This document shows, piece after piece, positions 23,982 to 31,608 of a stretch of 33,185 nucleotides of DNA (position 1 is its first letter; each line of letters opens with the position of its first letter). The position numbers and the translations under genes were made by a program. This stretch comes from Tepidibacter mesophilus. GTDB taxonomy: Bacteria; Bacillota; Clostridia; Peptostreptococcales; Peptostreptococcaceae. Under the pieces are notes generated by a model. That model did no database searches. It was not told where the DNA came from and saw nothing but the letters and a program-made list of their open reading frames with translations. The DNA lies in the NCBI RefSeq assembly GCF_002724055.1, contig NZ_BDQY01000028.1:1-33185 (forward strand). Reading direction: 5' to 3'.

Positions 23982-24042
23982 AATTTAGATTTTCTAATCA
24001 TATTTAAATGTATAAACTCCATAAATGGCAATAATTAATATA

Positions 24043-24061
24043 GTTTCCATGCGAGGCATTT
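24043..24061. repeat. 19-bp direct repeat, left copy
   Basis: GTTTCCATGCGAGGCATTT; a second copy with two changes (GTTTCCATGTGAGGCGTTT) is at 25197-25215, on the other side of the glycosylase-like gene. Possible insertion scar. Confidence 0.45.
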
Positions 24062-24221
24062 AAATAAATTTAATATTTTACGATAATTTAATTTATTTAA
24101 AAATATTTTGTAATTCAACATAATCTTTGAATCTTCCTAGTGTAATAATCTCTGATCCTTAATTAAACAACTTAATAGAAATACAACTTGATTCTGTATA
24201 TATATTCATAATCTATATATA

Positions 24222-25106
24222 CTAAAAGCCTCTATTTATTACTTGATTAGCATAATTGCAGTAAACATTAGCTCCACATTTGTAACACTTGGGATTCTTT
24301 TCGGAGCAAATACACTCTAACTTTGCCAAATTTAGTTGACCATAGGATACGAAGATAATATCAATATATCTAATCGGTAAATTTAAGATTAGGCTAAAAG
24401 ATCTTCCTACTTTTACTGCACCAAACAAATCCGTCTCATTATCCAGTAAACCTAAACGATAAAATATTCTTAAAATTACCCTATCTGGTTTTAGTACATT
24501 TAATCCAATATCAGTCATGACATGATACGATGTAGTATCTCCTATAAAACTAAAATCCTTTTCTAATCTATTCTTTAATCGAAGTAAGCATTCATCACTT
24601 AAGTTTGGATTAAAAGAGTTAATATAATTTTGAACAGAACCATATTTATTAATAATTTGTTCAAGTTTTACTGCATTTTTAATACAAGCATCTATTTTAT
24701 TTCTATTTCGAATCATATTGCTATCATTCTTAATTATGTCAACTTGTTCTTTATTATATTTTAGAACTTTTTTATAATCATCAAAGTAGGAATGAATCAC
24801 ACGTAAATATTTTTCCACTGTTGAAGCTTTAAACCCTGAATAAAAAACAACATCTACAAGTATCTTATAAAAATCATTATTGCTGAAAACTTTATTTTCA
24901 TAATTCTTAAAACAATCAAAGTCCTCATCAAATTCTTCTTTCGTATATTGGCTATTTGATTGTAGTGTAATGTATATCCCATGAAAAATATTTTTCAATT
25001 TTATGCCATCGACATCAGCTTTAATTTCATTTGTAACTTTTGCACCACAATACTTACAAAATTTACTATCCTCATCAATTTTCTGTGTACATGATTTACA
25101 ATACAA
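24222..25106 (-). CDS. Zinc ribbon fused to an HhH-GPD DNA-glycosylase-like domain with Fe-S loop
   Basis: A 294-aa protein. N-terminus: zinc ribbon MYCKSC...FCKYCG with Cys 3, 6, 17, 20. Residues about 75-260 resemble the HhH-GPD/TagA glycosylase fold: 'DFYKILVDVVFYSGFKASTV', 'MIRNRNKIDACIKNA' (very close to TagA's I-R-N-R-x-K-I segment), the hairpin 'FSFIGDTTSYHVMTDIG' and 'LKPDRVILRIFYRLGL', where Asp208 fits the catalytic Asp. The EndoIII lysine position is Thr here, so a lyase step is unlikely. The end has C267-x6-C274-x2-C277-x5-C283, exactly the EndoIII/MutY 4Fe-4S spacing. The start is TTG (25104-25106) behind AGGAGGTG, which places the zinc ribbon first. DNA repair or defence use is inference. 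Confidence 0.75.
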   Translation of the reverse strand: MYCKSCTQKIDEDSKFCKYCGAKVTNEIKADVDGIKLKNIFHGIYITLQSNSQYTKEEFDEDFDCFKNYENKVFSNNDFYKILVDVVFYSGFKASTVEKYLRVIHSYFDDYKKVLKYNKEQVDIIKNDSNMIRNRNKIDACIKNAVKLEQIINKYGSVQNYINSFNPNLSDECLLRLKNRLEKDFSFIGDTTSYHVMTDIGLNVLKPDRVILRIFYRLGLLDNETDLFGAVKVGRSFSLILNLPIRYIDIIFVSYGQLNLAKLECICSEKNPKCYKCGANVYCNYANQVINRGF

Positions 25107-25352
25107 AATCGCACCTCCTCGCAAAATTTTTAATCTAATATCTAACCCCTTATTATCTAACAGGTTTTCTGATACTTTTTTCAAAGAAGCACAACAGTTT
25201 CCATGTGAGGCGTTTCTAAAAAAGTAGTATTTTATAGTAATTAAATGTATTTTAAAGCATTCTATACTAGCCTGTATACATTGGTATATCCAATACTCAA
25301 TCTTTTTCTATATCTTACCACATTTTACTGAATTACATTGTATTTTCATGAT

Positions 25353-25390
25353 GGGTGGCAAATGGATGGAAAATTTCCTTTTTGCCACCC
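25353..25390 (+). terminator. Hairpin GGGTGGCAAA/TTTGCCACCC with T-run
   Basis: GGGTGGCAAA (25353-25362) pairs perfectly with TTTGCCACCC (25381-25390), and TTATTATTTTTTT follows, so it would terminate rightward transcription. It includes the same 13-mer (25351-25363) as the integrase downstream region at 20337-20349. Confidence 0.6.
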
Positions 25391-25518
25391 TTATTATTTT
25401 TTTAATATTTATCATTTTTAAAAAACTAAAGATTCTATTCTTTAATGCTATGACTCATTTCCAACTAAGTTCTAATTCATAAGTCTTAACACTACATCCA
25501 ATAAAACAATTTCTAAAA

Positions 25519-25620
25519 TCAACTTCTTAATCTTATAATTTTTTCTTTAGTATTTTTTTGTTTTTTTCTATTTAACTTGTTTTCTAAATCTTTATATATT
25601 GTTTTCAAGCTTTTTTTCAT
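25519..25620 (-). CDS. Doubtful 33-residue Lys-rich ORF
   Basis: ATG (complement of 25618-25620) opens MKKSLKTIYKDLENKLNRKK and ends 'KEKIIRLRS'. The peptide is strongly basic and helical, like a coiled-coil end of a longer protein. There is no ribosome binding site, so this may be a decayed gene tail rather than an expressed gene. Confidence 0.2.
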   Translation of the reverse strand: MKKSLKTIYKDLENKLNRKKQKNTKEKIIRLRS

Positions 25621-25815
25621 ATTTTTTAAATTCTATATTTTAATCTACTCATAAAATCATATTTCTTGATAAATTGATCTATGAAATTTCATACCATAAG
25701 TTTTTATTAAAAATATTCTTAAGTTGTAGCTGCCAAAAAATTATTTTTGTATTGCCATGGCATATATAATAATAAAAGTACTAATTACTTAATGTACGTT
25801 ATAAAAAAAGCCCCT

Positions 25816-25861
25816 AAAAGAAAAGGTATCTCATGATTACTCATAAGATACCTTTTCTTTT
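25816..25861 (-). terminator. Terminator of the methyltransferase-kinase/receiver operon
   Basis: AAAAGAAAAGGTATCT (25816-25831) pairs perfectly over 16 bp with AGATACCTTTTCTTTT (25846-25861). T-runs lie on both sides. It is 55 bp past the receiver gene and separates it from the glycosylase-like gene. Confidence 0.88.
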
Positions 25862-25915
25862 TTCTGCAAAGATTACAGTTCTATAACAAACACTAATAAA
25901 TGCATTATTTATTTC

Positions 25916-26788
25916 TTAAATAACAGTTTTAAACCATCTAATAAACTCAAATAAGGAGTACAATGCATTTTTGACTGTGTATGATGATGGTTTTAAATTT
26001 GTATTATTAGTAGAACCAGTTGTATGAACGCCAAAATCACAACTAATAGAATACGTGGTAATTGCAACTTCACTTATAAATTTAGGATATTCATATCCAG
26101 AATTCATAGCATTACTAAGAATATGATCATGTGATTTTCTAAATGAAATCTCTCTATTTCGATTAAATGCTTTATTATCTGGTAAAAGTGTTTTATTCAC
26201 CTGATTTATCTTAGCAATAATATCTTCTTGAATATCCCTAATTCTACCAAGTGAATTTTTCATTATTGCACTATCATTCGAATCAATATTTTTTATTATT
26301 TCAATTAGTTCTCCTTTTCTGGAAATGTTCAATAACCCTCGTTCAAACACTTCAAAAACATCCTCATATTGTTTTGAAATTACTATTTCATCTAATTTTT
26401 CATGTACTTCTTTTATATAATTAAACATCTCTTTTTCAGAAGTATTGCCTTTCCTATATACCCTTTCATTATTTCTAAATTTTTGCATATAGTTAAACCC
26501 ATCTACATCACCAGTTAAGATAACTCTTGGTTTAGTATAATACTCTTTATCCAGGTAGGTAATGGCTTGTGCTAAAAATCCTTCATCATCAAATTTATCT
26601 TCAGGCGTTAACATACCTTTAATATCTAATATTATTACCGATATACCACTAATAACTTTAGGTAGAAATTGCTTCATTTCAACCAAAGTTTTGACGTGGA
26701 AAATATTAATATTTTCTAAAGCTGCATTTCCCTTTAATGACTGTGCATAATCCTCATCATCATCAACTAATAAAACATCTATAAACAT
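25916..26788 (-). CDS. Receiver-domain protein with an unrecognised C-terminal domain
   Basis: A 290-aa protein. Residues 1-125 form a CheY-like receiver with every phosphorelay residue: acidic pair Asp9/Asp10 ('VLLVDDDED'), phospho-acceptor Asp55 ('VIILDIKG'), Thr92 ('VILTGD') and Lys113 ('YRKGN'). Residues about 130-290 match no output domain I know; no helix-turn-helix is evident. This part is mostly helical, contains R217-x4-H222 ('RKSHDH') as in HEPN ribonucleases, and ends 'YTVKNALYSLFEFIRWFK'. Start ATG (26786-26788) lies 6 nt behind GGGGTG; a GTG three codons earlier would overlap the upstream stop. It follows the kinase-like gene by 5 bp, its obvious partner. Confidence 0.8.
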   Translation of the reverse strand: MFIDVLLVDDDEDYAQSLKGNAALENINIFHVKTLVEMKQFLPKVISGISVIILDIKGMLTPEDKFDDEGFLAQAITYLDKEYYTKPRVILTGDVDGFNYMQKFRNNERVYRKGNTSEKEMFNYIKEVHEKLDEIVISKQYEDVFEVFERGLLNISRKGELIEIIKNIDSNDSAIMKNSLGRIRDIQEDIIAKINQVNKTLLPDNKAFNRNREISFRKSHDHILSNAMNSGYEYPKFISEVAITTYSISCDFGVHTTGSTNNTNLKPSSYTVKNALYSLFEFIRWFKTVI

Positions 26789-26793
26789 ATATA

Positions 26794-29451
26794 TCACCCC
26801 TTAATTCTAAAAGTAAAAATAAATTTTGTACCAGAATCTGAATTAATAATATCAAAAGTACCACGGTGTGACAGTACAACCCTATTTAAGTATGCACCAC
26901 CTAATCCACTTCCGTTACTATCGTTGCTTTTTCTTCCAGCTAATATAAAATCTTCTTTTTCCATCTCAAACTTTGTACCATTATTAGAATACTCTATAAT
27001 AACTTTACCCTTTCGCTTTTTTATATTGAACATTATAAAGTAATTATTTATTTCGCTATTACTAAATTTAGAAAAAGCATGTTCTTCAGCATTATCTATT
27101 AATAAATGAATCATCGCTATAAAACTTTGGCTATTTATATTTAAAACTGGATCGTCTCCTTTAATAATAAAGTCATAATTCACTGGCTTACTTAAATCTC
27201 TATCTTGTTTTATCCCTTCTATCAGTTCTTTTACATTTACTTCTTCATAATCCTCTGATTCCAAATCTAAATTAACTGTTTTTTGCGTATCCTTAAAAGT
27301 CCTCTCTATCAAATCTAGTCTGTCTTGAGTTCTCTGAAGGACTTCTTTAACTGAAACTAGTTCCCTCTTATTTGTCAGACCATTTCGTACTTCTGGAGAA
27401 GAATTATGTTTTTCGATTTCTTCTTTACCATATATAAAATCTATTAAATTGTGTTCTTCTAATACTTTAGTAACAACCTGAATATCGTGTCCAATTACGG
27501 AAATATGTTTGCTTACGTTGTGTATGAGCATATTTACCACTTTATTCTCTGCTTTAATTTTTTCAACCTCTGCTTTAATTGATACTTCCTCATAAAGTTT
27601 TCTATACTTTTCTAGTTCCTTTAAAGGTTCTTCTTGATCTTTGACAAGCTGAAGCTGTTTTTCATACTCAGGTTTAGTAATAACTACACTTAACAAATCT
27701 CCATATGTAATTCTTTTTATGATTGTCCCTCTTTTATATCCATCAATCTGTCTTAAAACTCTAGGGTTATATAATTGGTAATATAAGTATTCAATATCAA
27801 CGGAGTCTTCAATATCCTCTCTTGGTATTAATGCTAAGCAATTACTTGCTAATACAATCTCTTTAACATTAGATCTTTGTGGATCAAAAATTGTAGGTTT
27901 TAAGTCTTTTCCTTGTAGTGCTACTATTATGGCTTTCTTAGTTATTATTTTTGTTTGTTCATAATCCTGGATATGTTCATAATCATCTATATTTTTAAAA
28001 TCCATAAATACATCTTTTGAATCTCTATTTAAATTGCTTTGTTTAATATAAGGTATACCTAGTAAATCAGATTTAACTGGTTTTCTCATCATAGGTTTAA
28101 CTACATGAACTATAGAATGTAATGTAACTCCTATCTTTTGAACTAACGTCAATTGTACTTCATCATATATTGAATCATAGTGTGAGAAATTTAAATTATA
28201 ATCCCTACTAGCAATAGTATCTATTGAGATAACCCTACTAATATCTGTTTCTACATATTTTTTATATGTTTTTATTACTTCTTCAAGATTATCATCTTGT
28301 ACATTCAATAAATAAATTTTATTCTTTTTATAATATTCCTTTTTATTATTTATAACAATAATTGAAGGCTTTACACTACTCTTATAAATACTATAGTCAG
28401 AAAATTCAATGATAGCCTCAATCAAATCATCGTTAACAATATTCTTACGGATTTCCTTATCTTTACCTCCACTATATAACATATTATTTGGAACCACTAT
28501 ATACGCTTGTCCATTATGATTAAGCATCTCGATTATATTTAAAACAATCAAAAAATTCATGTTCTTTAAGTATCCAATGCCATAATTTCTATTATAATAG
28601 TTAGGATAATAATCTGCCCCATATAGTTTATGAGCTTTCAAATTGTACGGTATATGTGTAATGATTTTATCAAAACTTCCATGATATTCTTCAAATTGGT
28701 AATTTGGCCTATCAATTGAATCACCTAAATATAATTCTAAGTTTTTTTTCTCTAATAATTCAAATAGCATGTTACAAATATCGAGTAGCTCTGGATTTAT
28801 ATCTTGTCCAATTATATGTGTATTAGAATAATCCAAATTAGATACTATTTCAAATAGTAGACCCCCTGTGCCTATAAATGGATCTAATATTTTATCATCA
28901 TATTTTAAGTTAGTAATACCTGAAATTATTTTTGAAACATTTTCATCAGTATTATAATCTAAATAATTACTACGTCTTTTAAAATTAAAAATTTTTTGTA
29001 CTACTCTATAAAAAAATTCAGCAATAATTCTTGGATGATCATATTCTACTTCAAATGGAACAGACTCTAAAAATCTAATTATCTCTAAAATTATATGCTC
29101 TGTTTGAGGTTTAAAATTAAAACGTGATCTATTAAGTTGAAAATAAGGATATGTTTCACCATAACCTAATTCTCTATAATAATGATTAATATCATCTATC
29201 ATATGATTTAATATTCCTGATCTTCCTCTTTCAAAGTAAATATTTTTAGTATTTTCTTCAATTTTACTCCATAATTTATTATACATACTACTATTAATAG
29301 CCTTCAATCTTGTAAAAATCATTTTAAGTACAAGATTAATTCCTTCGAGGTCACTACTAAGATAATGGTCAGCCCTTATGATTTCAAATATATAATCAAA
29401 CTCCCGCTGCAATTCCCGTAATCTATTATAAACGTATGTATCTTTGTTCAT
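26794..29451 (-). CDS. N6-DNA-methyltransferase / HsdS-like / histidine-kinase-like fusion protein
   Basis: An 885-aa protein. Residues about 1-140: helical region. About 140-400: HsdM-like methyltransferase, with 'RIIAEFFYRVVQKI', SAM motif I DPFIGTGG (190-197), 'IIGQDINPELLDIC', and the HsdM block 'AYIVVPNNMLYSGGKDKEIR'. The catalytic N-P-P-F/Y box is altered to THIPY (265-269). About 430-600: type-I-S-like region ('GIPYIKQSNLN', 'LQGKDLKPTIF', 'DIEYLYYQL'). About 600-665: coiled coil then a DHp-like helix with His644, 649, 655 ('LIHNVSKHISVIGHDIQ'). About 745-885: HATPase_c with N-box 'LLIDNAEEHAF' and G2 box 'GSGLGGAYLN'. Start ATG (29449-29451) is nine nt behind GGGGTG. A receiver gene follows at once. 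Confidence 0.85.
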   Translation of the reverse strand: MNKDTYVYNRLRELQREFDYIFEIIRADHYLSSDLEGINLVLKMIFTRLKAINSSMYNKLWSKIEENTKNIYFERGRSGILNHMIDDINHYYRELGYGETYPYFQLNRSRFNFKPQTEHIILEIIRFLESVPFEVEYDHPRIIAEFFYRVVQKIFNFKRRSNYLDYNTDENVSKIISGITNLKYDDKILDPFIGTGGLLFEIVSNLDYSNTHIIGQDINPELLDICNMLFELLEKKNLELYLGDSIDRPNYQFEEYHGSFDKIITHIPYNLKAHKLYGADYYPNYYNRNYGIGYLKNMNFLIVLNIIEMLNHNGQAYIVVPNNMLYSGGKDKEIRKNIVNDDLIEAIIEFSDYSIYKSSVKPSIIVINNKKEYYKKNKIYLLNVQDDNLEEVIKTYKKYVETDISRVISIDTIASRDYNLNFSHYDSIYDEVQLTLVQKIGVTLHSIVHVVKPMMRKPVKSDLLGIPYIKQSNLNRDSKDVFMDFKNIDDYEHIQDYEQTKIITKKAIIVALQGKDLKPTIFDPQRSNVKEIVLASNCLALIPREDIEDSVDIEYLYYQLYNPRVLRQIDGYKRGTIIKRITYGDLLSVVITKPEYEKQLQLVKDQEEPLKELEKYRKLYEEVSIKAEVEKIKAENKVVNMLIHNVSKHISVIGHDIQVVTKVLEEHNLIDFIYGKEEIEKHNSSPEVRNGLTNKRELVSVKEVLQRTQDRLDLIERTFKDTQKTVNLDLESEDYEEVNVKELIEGIKQDRDLSKPVNYDFIIKGDDPVLNINSQSFIAMIHLLIDNAEEHAFSKFSNSEINNYFIMFNIKKRKGKVIIEYSNNGTKFEMEKEDFILAGRKSNDSNGSGLGGAYLNRVVLSHRGTFDIINSDSGTKFIFTFRIKG

Positions 29452-30178
29452 AATACTTTTCACCCCTTTTCCATATTGATTAATCTATATATAATAGTTT
29501 CATTGAATTTTCATACATAACTTTATCCATTTCCCTATTATGTATTTCATTTTACATTTTTTTATTTTAGTTTAATTTTCTCCAAATCCATTTATTTTTC
29601 TTAAATTTAAATATCTTCTATAATTAATTACCTATGATTCTTCTCTCTACGTACATATTACAACTTACTATGATTAATTTTATACCACAGCATATTATGC
29701 ATTACACTTTGTAATAATCTTATTAATACTCTAATATCATAATCTTTATTATTAATTGCAAATTCAATACGACTAACACACTTTTTAGATACTAATTCTA
29801 TAATCTCACTACATTACTTAATTGCCTCATCAGTTTAAACTATTTAATCTCTATACAAAGATAGTCATTTATAGCTATTTGTTTTTTACCTAATTTTAGA
29901 AAGTGTTGTACTGGTATTTTTAAATCCTTTAACTTATACTAAATTGAAATTTTAAACATCACTAAGATTTATAGCTTTCTTGCTATATTTTCTTATATTC
30001 TACCATAAAATTATATTTTTGTTTATATTTGTGTATAATTTTGTAAATATGTATCAATTCTTCAAGAATATAAACTTCAATATAAACACAGAAACTGTTT
30101 TAAAATAAATATTCTTAGTCGCTAATGCACCTATATCTTTTTATATTGATTTCATTAATTAACTTACTATTTCAACCG
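29452..30178. other. 727-bp gap with gene fragments
   Basis: Upstream side of the methyltransferase-kinase operon; its promoter must lie here, but no clear -35/-10 pair stands out. Two protein-like fragments (29658-29831 and 29840-29932, minus) are visible. The remainder is very AT-rich, without intact genes. Confidence 0.45.
29658..29932 (-). pseudogene. Two fragments of a decayed small gene
   Basis: Fragment 1 (29840-29932) reads 'LKDLKIPVQHFLKLGKKQIA' then 'INDYLCIEIK' and TAG. Fragment 2 (29658-29831, other frame, one internal TAA) reads 'CSEIIELVSKKCVSRIEFAI' and 'DYDIRVLIRLLQSVMHNMLW' and ends at TAA. The order and strand suggest one gene with a frameshift. Family unknown; phage origin is plausible given the neighbours. 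Confidence 0.35.
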
Positions 30179-30319
30179 GGCTAATATTAGGCATCTCCTA
30201 GCCTTTGGCTACTCACCCTAAAATTAGCCTAGTCTGTGCTTTATGAAAATATACTGCTATATATCCAGGCTAGTATTAAGCCTTTCCTAACCTTCCCTTA
30301 CTCACCTTAAAACTAGCCT
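30179..30319. repeat. Hairpin pair A1 (30179-30229) and A2 (30267-30319)
   Basis: Two related ~50-nt hairpins. A1 is closed by GGCTAAT/ATTAGCC (30179-30185 with 30223-30229); A2 by AGGCTAGT/ACTAGCCT (30267-30274 with 30312-30319). Both share an inside like CCTTTCCTAACCTTC...TTACTCA that can form an inner stem. A second pair (31078-31213) has the same design with different closing bases. They lie just past the ERF-like fragment gene on its 3' side. Confidence 0.65.
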
Positions 30320-30329
30320 AATTTCGTCA

Positions 30330-30554
30330 TTATATGAAATTTTCATTGCACCTATATTTTTGTATGTTTTCTTTTTCTAATATTTCTATTATTTTTTGAA
30401 AGTCTGATAGTCTTATATCTTTTATTGAGTTATACCTAATTGGCTCTATTACTTTATATAGCTTTTGGTGTGCGTTGTTTCCTGCCATGGCAAATAATAT
30501 TTTTAGATTTATCCATAAGCTTAATCTTGTAATAAGTTTATATATTAATCTCAT
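30330..30554 (-). pseudogene. Fragment of an ERF-type recombination gene
   Basis: A 74-codon frame whose middle, 'LYKVIEPIRYNSIKDIRLSD' and 'FQKIIEILEKENIQ', is a clear relative of residues 145-178 of the ERF-like protein at 31602-32318 ('IHEVIEDIGYSSVKDIRISD'). The preceding 'LFAMAGNNA' also matches 'LFAIASYEK'. The ERF domain before it and the C-terminal exodeoxyX_C domain after it are missing, and no ribosome binding site precedes its ATG. It is a decayed paralogue, and like the intact gene it has a hairpin pair on its 3' side. Confidence 0.7.
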
Positions 30555-30579
30555 CTACTATATATTTTTAAAAAATATA

Positions 30580-30882
30580 TTAATACTTTTTCAAAGTCAG
30601 ATATAAATTTATAAAACATAAAATCATAAACATTAATATATTGATTAAATTTATATTTGTATCATATGTATGAAATAATTCAAATCCTACAAACGCTAAA
30701 CATGAATTAAAAAAGCTAAGCACCAGTATAAAATCTCTTTTATTTATGTTTATATTATCTACTTTGATTGATATAAATTTAATATTTTTAAAATAACTTG
30801 CTAAATATTTTAAGAAAACTCTAAAGGATATTATGAATACAAAAATAAAAATAAATTTACAAAGAATTATTAATAATAACAT
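30580..30882 (-). CDS. Small membrane protein of unknown function
   Basis: A 100-aa protein with about three hydrophobic helices (residues 1-27, 50-68 and 78-96) and a basic loop 'KNIKFISIKVDNININKRD'. I do not recognise the family. Start ATG (30880-30882) stands just behind GGGGTGAG; a GTG three codons earlier is inside that site. It sits between the two ERF-type genes, so it may be a phage or element gene, for example an immunity or holin-like protein, but nothing in the sequence shows this. Confidence 0.55.
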   Translation of the reverse strand: MLLLIILCKFIFIFVFIISFRVFLKYLASYFKNIKFISIKVDNININKRDFILVLSFFNSCLAFVGFELFHTYDTNINLINILMFMILCFINLYLTLKKY

Positions 30883-31077
30883 CTTTCTCACCCCACAATA
30901 ATTTTAGTATAAATAAAATCAATTATATTACATATATATCTTTAAAATTCTTAACTTGTTTTATTGTTTTCATGTTAAAAATTGTAAACTACCTATATGA
31001 ATTATATTCCCTTTTATTAGATCCGTAAAAGCTAAAAAATATTTTGTATTCTGCTATTAAAACTTTCTTCTCTACTC

Positions 31078-31213
31078 AGGCTAATATAAGCTATGTTCAT
31101 ATCTTCACATAGCTCAAATTAGCCTAGTATATCCTAGATTTAAAGTATGCTGTAATAAACATGGCCAGTATAAAGCCTTTCCTAACCTTCGGTTACTCAG
31201 CTTAACACTGGCC
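31078..31213. repeat. Hairpin pair B1 (31078-31125) and B2 (31163-31213)
   Basis: B1 is closed by AGGCTAAT/ATTAGCCT (31078-31085 with 31118-31125) with an inner stem AGCTATGT/ACATAGCT (31089-31096 with 31107-31114). B2 is closed by GGCCAGT/ACTGGCC (31163-31169 with 31207-31213), with an inner CTAACC-TTC-GGTTA and AAGC/GCTT. The spacing between units (38-39 nt) matches pair A. Differences in the stems are compensatory. Confidence 0.65.
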
Positions 31214-31583
31214 TAATATCATCCTTATATAAAGTCTGTATATTTCCATAGTAATCTTCATTATTGATATAGCTCTCGCTTTTATCGACCTGCTACCGCA
31301 GGTCAAATTTAATTTTACTCTACATAAAGTTTTTTAATATCCCTCGCACCCTAGTCTCCTCTTCCTTTACTACGATTATTCAAACAAATTTTTAACTCTA
31401 GGGATAAATGATAGGGTCAAAATTTCTTTGCATAATCTCCGCTTCGTCAGAGAAAATCACTAATACGAGGGGTATTCTCAAAGTGTAGCCTTTAGGCTGT
31501 GCTTTTTAGTTTATATGGACTTATCTGTGGCGATTTTAGATCTGATTGGTGGCAACTTGTCGCTTGTATATGAACATAATTAT
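31214..31583. other. 370-bp gap downstream of the ERF gene, hairpin-rich
   Basis: No supported gene. It has a perfect GACCTGC-TACC-GCAGGTC hairpin (31287-31304), AGCC-TTTA-GGCT (31487-31498), and GGTGGCAACTTGTCGC near 31550, which resembles the GGTGGCAAAT family. Base composition is less AT-rich than nearby gaps. Frames with stops read like coding debris, but none is convincing. Confidence 0.4.
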
Positions 31584-31608
31584 AGCCTAGAGAGATATTC
31601 TCTAGGCT
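31584..31608 (-). terminator. Hairpin over the stop codon of the ERF gene
   Basis: AGCCTAGAGA (31584-31593) pairs perfectly with TCTCTAGGCT (31599-31608), loop 5 nt. The TAG stop of the ERF gene lies in the stem. The T-run on the minus strand is poor. Confidence 0.55.

Larger units (their letters stand above)
23440..24221. other. 782-bp gap with a rRNA-methylase-like scar, repeats and a hairpin
   Basis: No intact gene. It holds a stop-ridden reading frame (23566-23745, minus), three TTGGCAA repeats at 11-bp steps (23890-23918), a 19-bp hairpin (23940-23981) and one copy of a 19-bp direct repeat (24043-24061). The patch 23590-23750 is clearly less AT-rich than its surroundings. Confidence 0.5.
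25107..25915. other. 809-bp gap between the glycosylase-like gene and the receiver gene
   Basis: Holds the right copy of the 19-bp repeat (25197-25215), a hairpin with the GGGTGGCAAAT motif (25353-25390), a doubtful short ORF (25519-25620, minus) and the terminator of the receiver operon (25816-25861). The part 25400-25800 is T-rich on this strand, with no intact gene. Confidence 0.5.

Noticed and set aside
31214-31430. Minus-strand frame with two TAG, containing 'QVDKSESYINNEDYYGNIQT'
   Set aside because: It has no start and runs through the B2 hairpin, whose relative A2 is non-coding; not accepted as a gene.
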